The position numbers and the translations under genes are program-made. A DNA stretch of 64,000 bases from Pedobacter sp. KBW06 (lineage in GTDB: Bacteria; Bacteroidota; Bacteroidia; Sphingobacteriales; Sphingobacteriaceae): assembly GCF_003852525.1 (NCBI RefSeq), contig NZ_QAJL01000001.1, positions 1,873,268 to 1,937,267 on the forward strand. Reading direction: 5' to 3'. The notes beneath the pieces are model-generated. The model saw only the letters and a list, made by a program, of their open reading frames with translations. It was not told where the DNA came from and ran no database searches. Each line of letters starts with the position of its first letter. The first letter of the stretch is position 1. Positions 62,890-64,000 of this stretch are shown here, piece after piece.

Positions 62890-64000
62890 TTAAGGTTTGA
62901 AGAAGACCTTGAAGAGGTCATTCCCCAATACAAAGACCATCAATGCCAGCAACATTACAAAACCTACGATTTGCGCACGCTCCAGGAATTTATCACTAAG
63001 TGGCTTTCCTTTCACCATTTCCACTAAGAGGAAGATCACATGACCACCATCTAAAGCAGGGATAGGCAACAGGTTCATAAATGCCAGTGCGATTGAAATA
63101 AAGCCGGTAGAAGCCCAGAATCTTGCCCAGATCCACTCACCGCCATAAACTTTACGCGCGATCTCCACAGGGCCTGAAAATGCCTTATTCGCTTTGATCT
63201 TTCCGGTTAATACCTTCCAGATTCCTTTACCATTGTCGCTGAATGTTTTCCATGCCTGGTCAATACCGATAGGTAAAGCCGCAAAGAAGCCGTATTTAAT
63301 GGTTTCCTGTTTAATCTCATTGATATTAAAAGCAAATCCGATGGTACCTGCAGTATCCACAGGAATCTTATAATCCATTGTTTTTCCGGCACGGTTTACC
63401 GTAAAATCTGCTGTTTTTCCTTTGTATTTTTCAACCTGTTCCCTAAGGTCCACATTTGATTTAACCGGAACACTGTTAACGGCCAGAATCTGATCTCCTT
63501 TTAGCAGTCCGGCTTTAGCAGCGGCCTTTCCTGCAATAATGCTATCTACCGTAGTGCTCAATAACGGAGCCCTGCTGATAAATTCTTCAATTCCAAGATC
63601 AGAAACCTTGTTCAGGATGTTATCAGGAACTTTAACGTCTAATGTTTTGTTGCCACGAACCACCGTCAGGGTCGTATTCCCCAACAATACTTTAGAGCTG
63701 ATCAGTTCTTCAAAGCGGATTACTTTCTTACCGTTTACGGCAATCACCCTATCTCCTCTTTGTAAACCTATTTCTTTACCGATCACTCCCGGATTAATTC
63801 CGTTAAGAACAGAGCTGTTTGGAATATACGTTTCCCCATACTTGAAAGTCATCATCCAGAAGATGAAAATACCCACTACAATGTTTACAATTACCCCGCC
63901 CAACATTACGATTAAACGTTGCCATGCTGGTTTAGACCTGAATTCCCAGGGTTGTGCCGGTTGTTTCATCGCCTCGGTATCCATCGATTCATCGATCATC
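62890..64000 (-). CDS. rseP: RIP metalloprotease RseP (5' end outside window)
   Basis: Site-2 intramembrane protease, at least 369 residues visible. Membrane helix near WQRLIVMLGGVIVNIVVGIFIF, two PDZ-like domains (about 65-125 and 145-205, with GDRVIAVNGKKVI and GDQILAVNSVPVKS), and the C-terminal membrane part LAFMNLLPIPALDGGHVIF with the LDG metal ligand. The HExxH motif at the N-terminus lies past the window end. It probably cleaves anti-sigma factors in envelope signalling. Confidence 0.93.
   Translation of the reverse strand, partial: MIDESMDTEAMKQPAQPWEFRSKPAWQRLIVMLGGVIVNIVVGIFIFWMMTFKYGETYIPNSSVLNGINPGVIGKEIGLQRGDRVIAVNGKKVIRFEELISSKVLLGNTTLTVVRGNKTLDVKVPDNILNKVSDLGIEEFISRAPLLSTTVDSIIAGKAAAKAGLLKGDQILAVNSVPVKSNVDLREQVEKYKGKTADFTVNRAGKTMDYKIPVDTAGTIGFAFNINEIKQETIKYGFFAALPIGIDQAWKTFSDNGKGIWKVLTGKIKANKAFSGPVEIARKVYGGEWIWARFWASTGFISIALAFMNLLPIPALDGGHVIFLLVEMVKGKPLSDKFLERAQIVGFVMLLALMVFVLGNDLFKVFFKP

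Overview
The window looks like a chromosomal segment of a soil or freshwater Bacteroidota, most likely Sphingobacteriaceae and close to Pedobacter. The reasons are two SusC/SusD outer-membrane pairs, one of them behind an ECF sigma/FecR pair; a LytS/LytTR two-component system; WYL, AraC and Crp-type regulators; and start sites that mostly lack a Shine-Dalgarno sequence. The genus is inferred from gene content and protein style, not from a search.

Layout. 1-6.4 kb: an L-fucose locus with a secreted GH29 alpha-L-fucosidase (cut by the window edge), a divergent AraC regulator, and a four-gene minus-strand operon of fuconate dehydratase, sodium/sugar symporter, lipoprotein mutarotase and SDR dehydrogenase. 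This fits liberation, uptake and non-phosphorylating oxidation of L-fucose. 6.5-9 kb: small housekeeping or hypothetical genes. 9-17.8 kb: a regulator fusing a cyclic-nucleotide-binding domain to an AraC DNA-binding domain, divergent from a SusC/SusD pair followed by a Tat-exported phosphocholine-specific phospholipase C, probably a phospholipid-scavenging unit. 17.8-28.9 kb: scattered small genes (DinB, Crp, SMI1/KNR4, NIPSNAP, DUF2255, DyP-type peroxidase with a partner, MsrA, a Cys-rich double-glycine leader peptide, a divergent pair of lamG-like proteins, YdeI, DUF1761, WYL regulator, DUF4180). 29-36.3 kb: sigma factor, FecR, SusC with an STN domain, and SusD, a complete trans-envelope signalling uptake locus without an adjoining enzyme. 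36.5-42.5 kb: MFS exporter, secreted protein, LytS/LytTR, ABC-F ATPase.

42.6-61.84 kb is an accessory region that ends exactly at the 3' end of an intact tRNA-Leu(CAA) on the minus strand. It is AT-rich and holds several decayed large serine recombinases. At five places a short hairpin is followed directly by a version of the tRNA 3' sequence (core GTACCCAGCGCCG); at four of these a conserved recombinase C-terminal tail follows, and the fifth is the tRNA itself. This looks like repeated integration at one tRNA gene. Cargo between the scars includes a MORN-repeat hydrolase, a RhuM-Fic fusion, a methyltransferase downstream of a (CAA)9 tract, two proteins with HEPN-like character, IS21-like end remnants, and a three-gene minus-strand cassette (DUF5343, Swt1-type HEPN, PIN-like nuclease) that is the best candidate for an undescribed defence or toxin-antitoxin system here.

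62-64 kb returns to core genes: DUF3817, hscB, and rseP, which runs off the window end.
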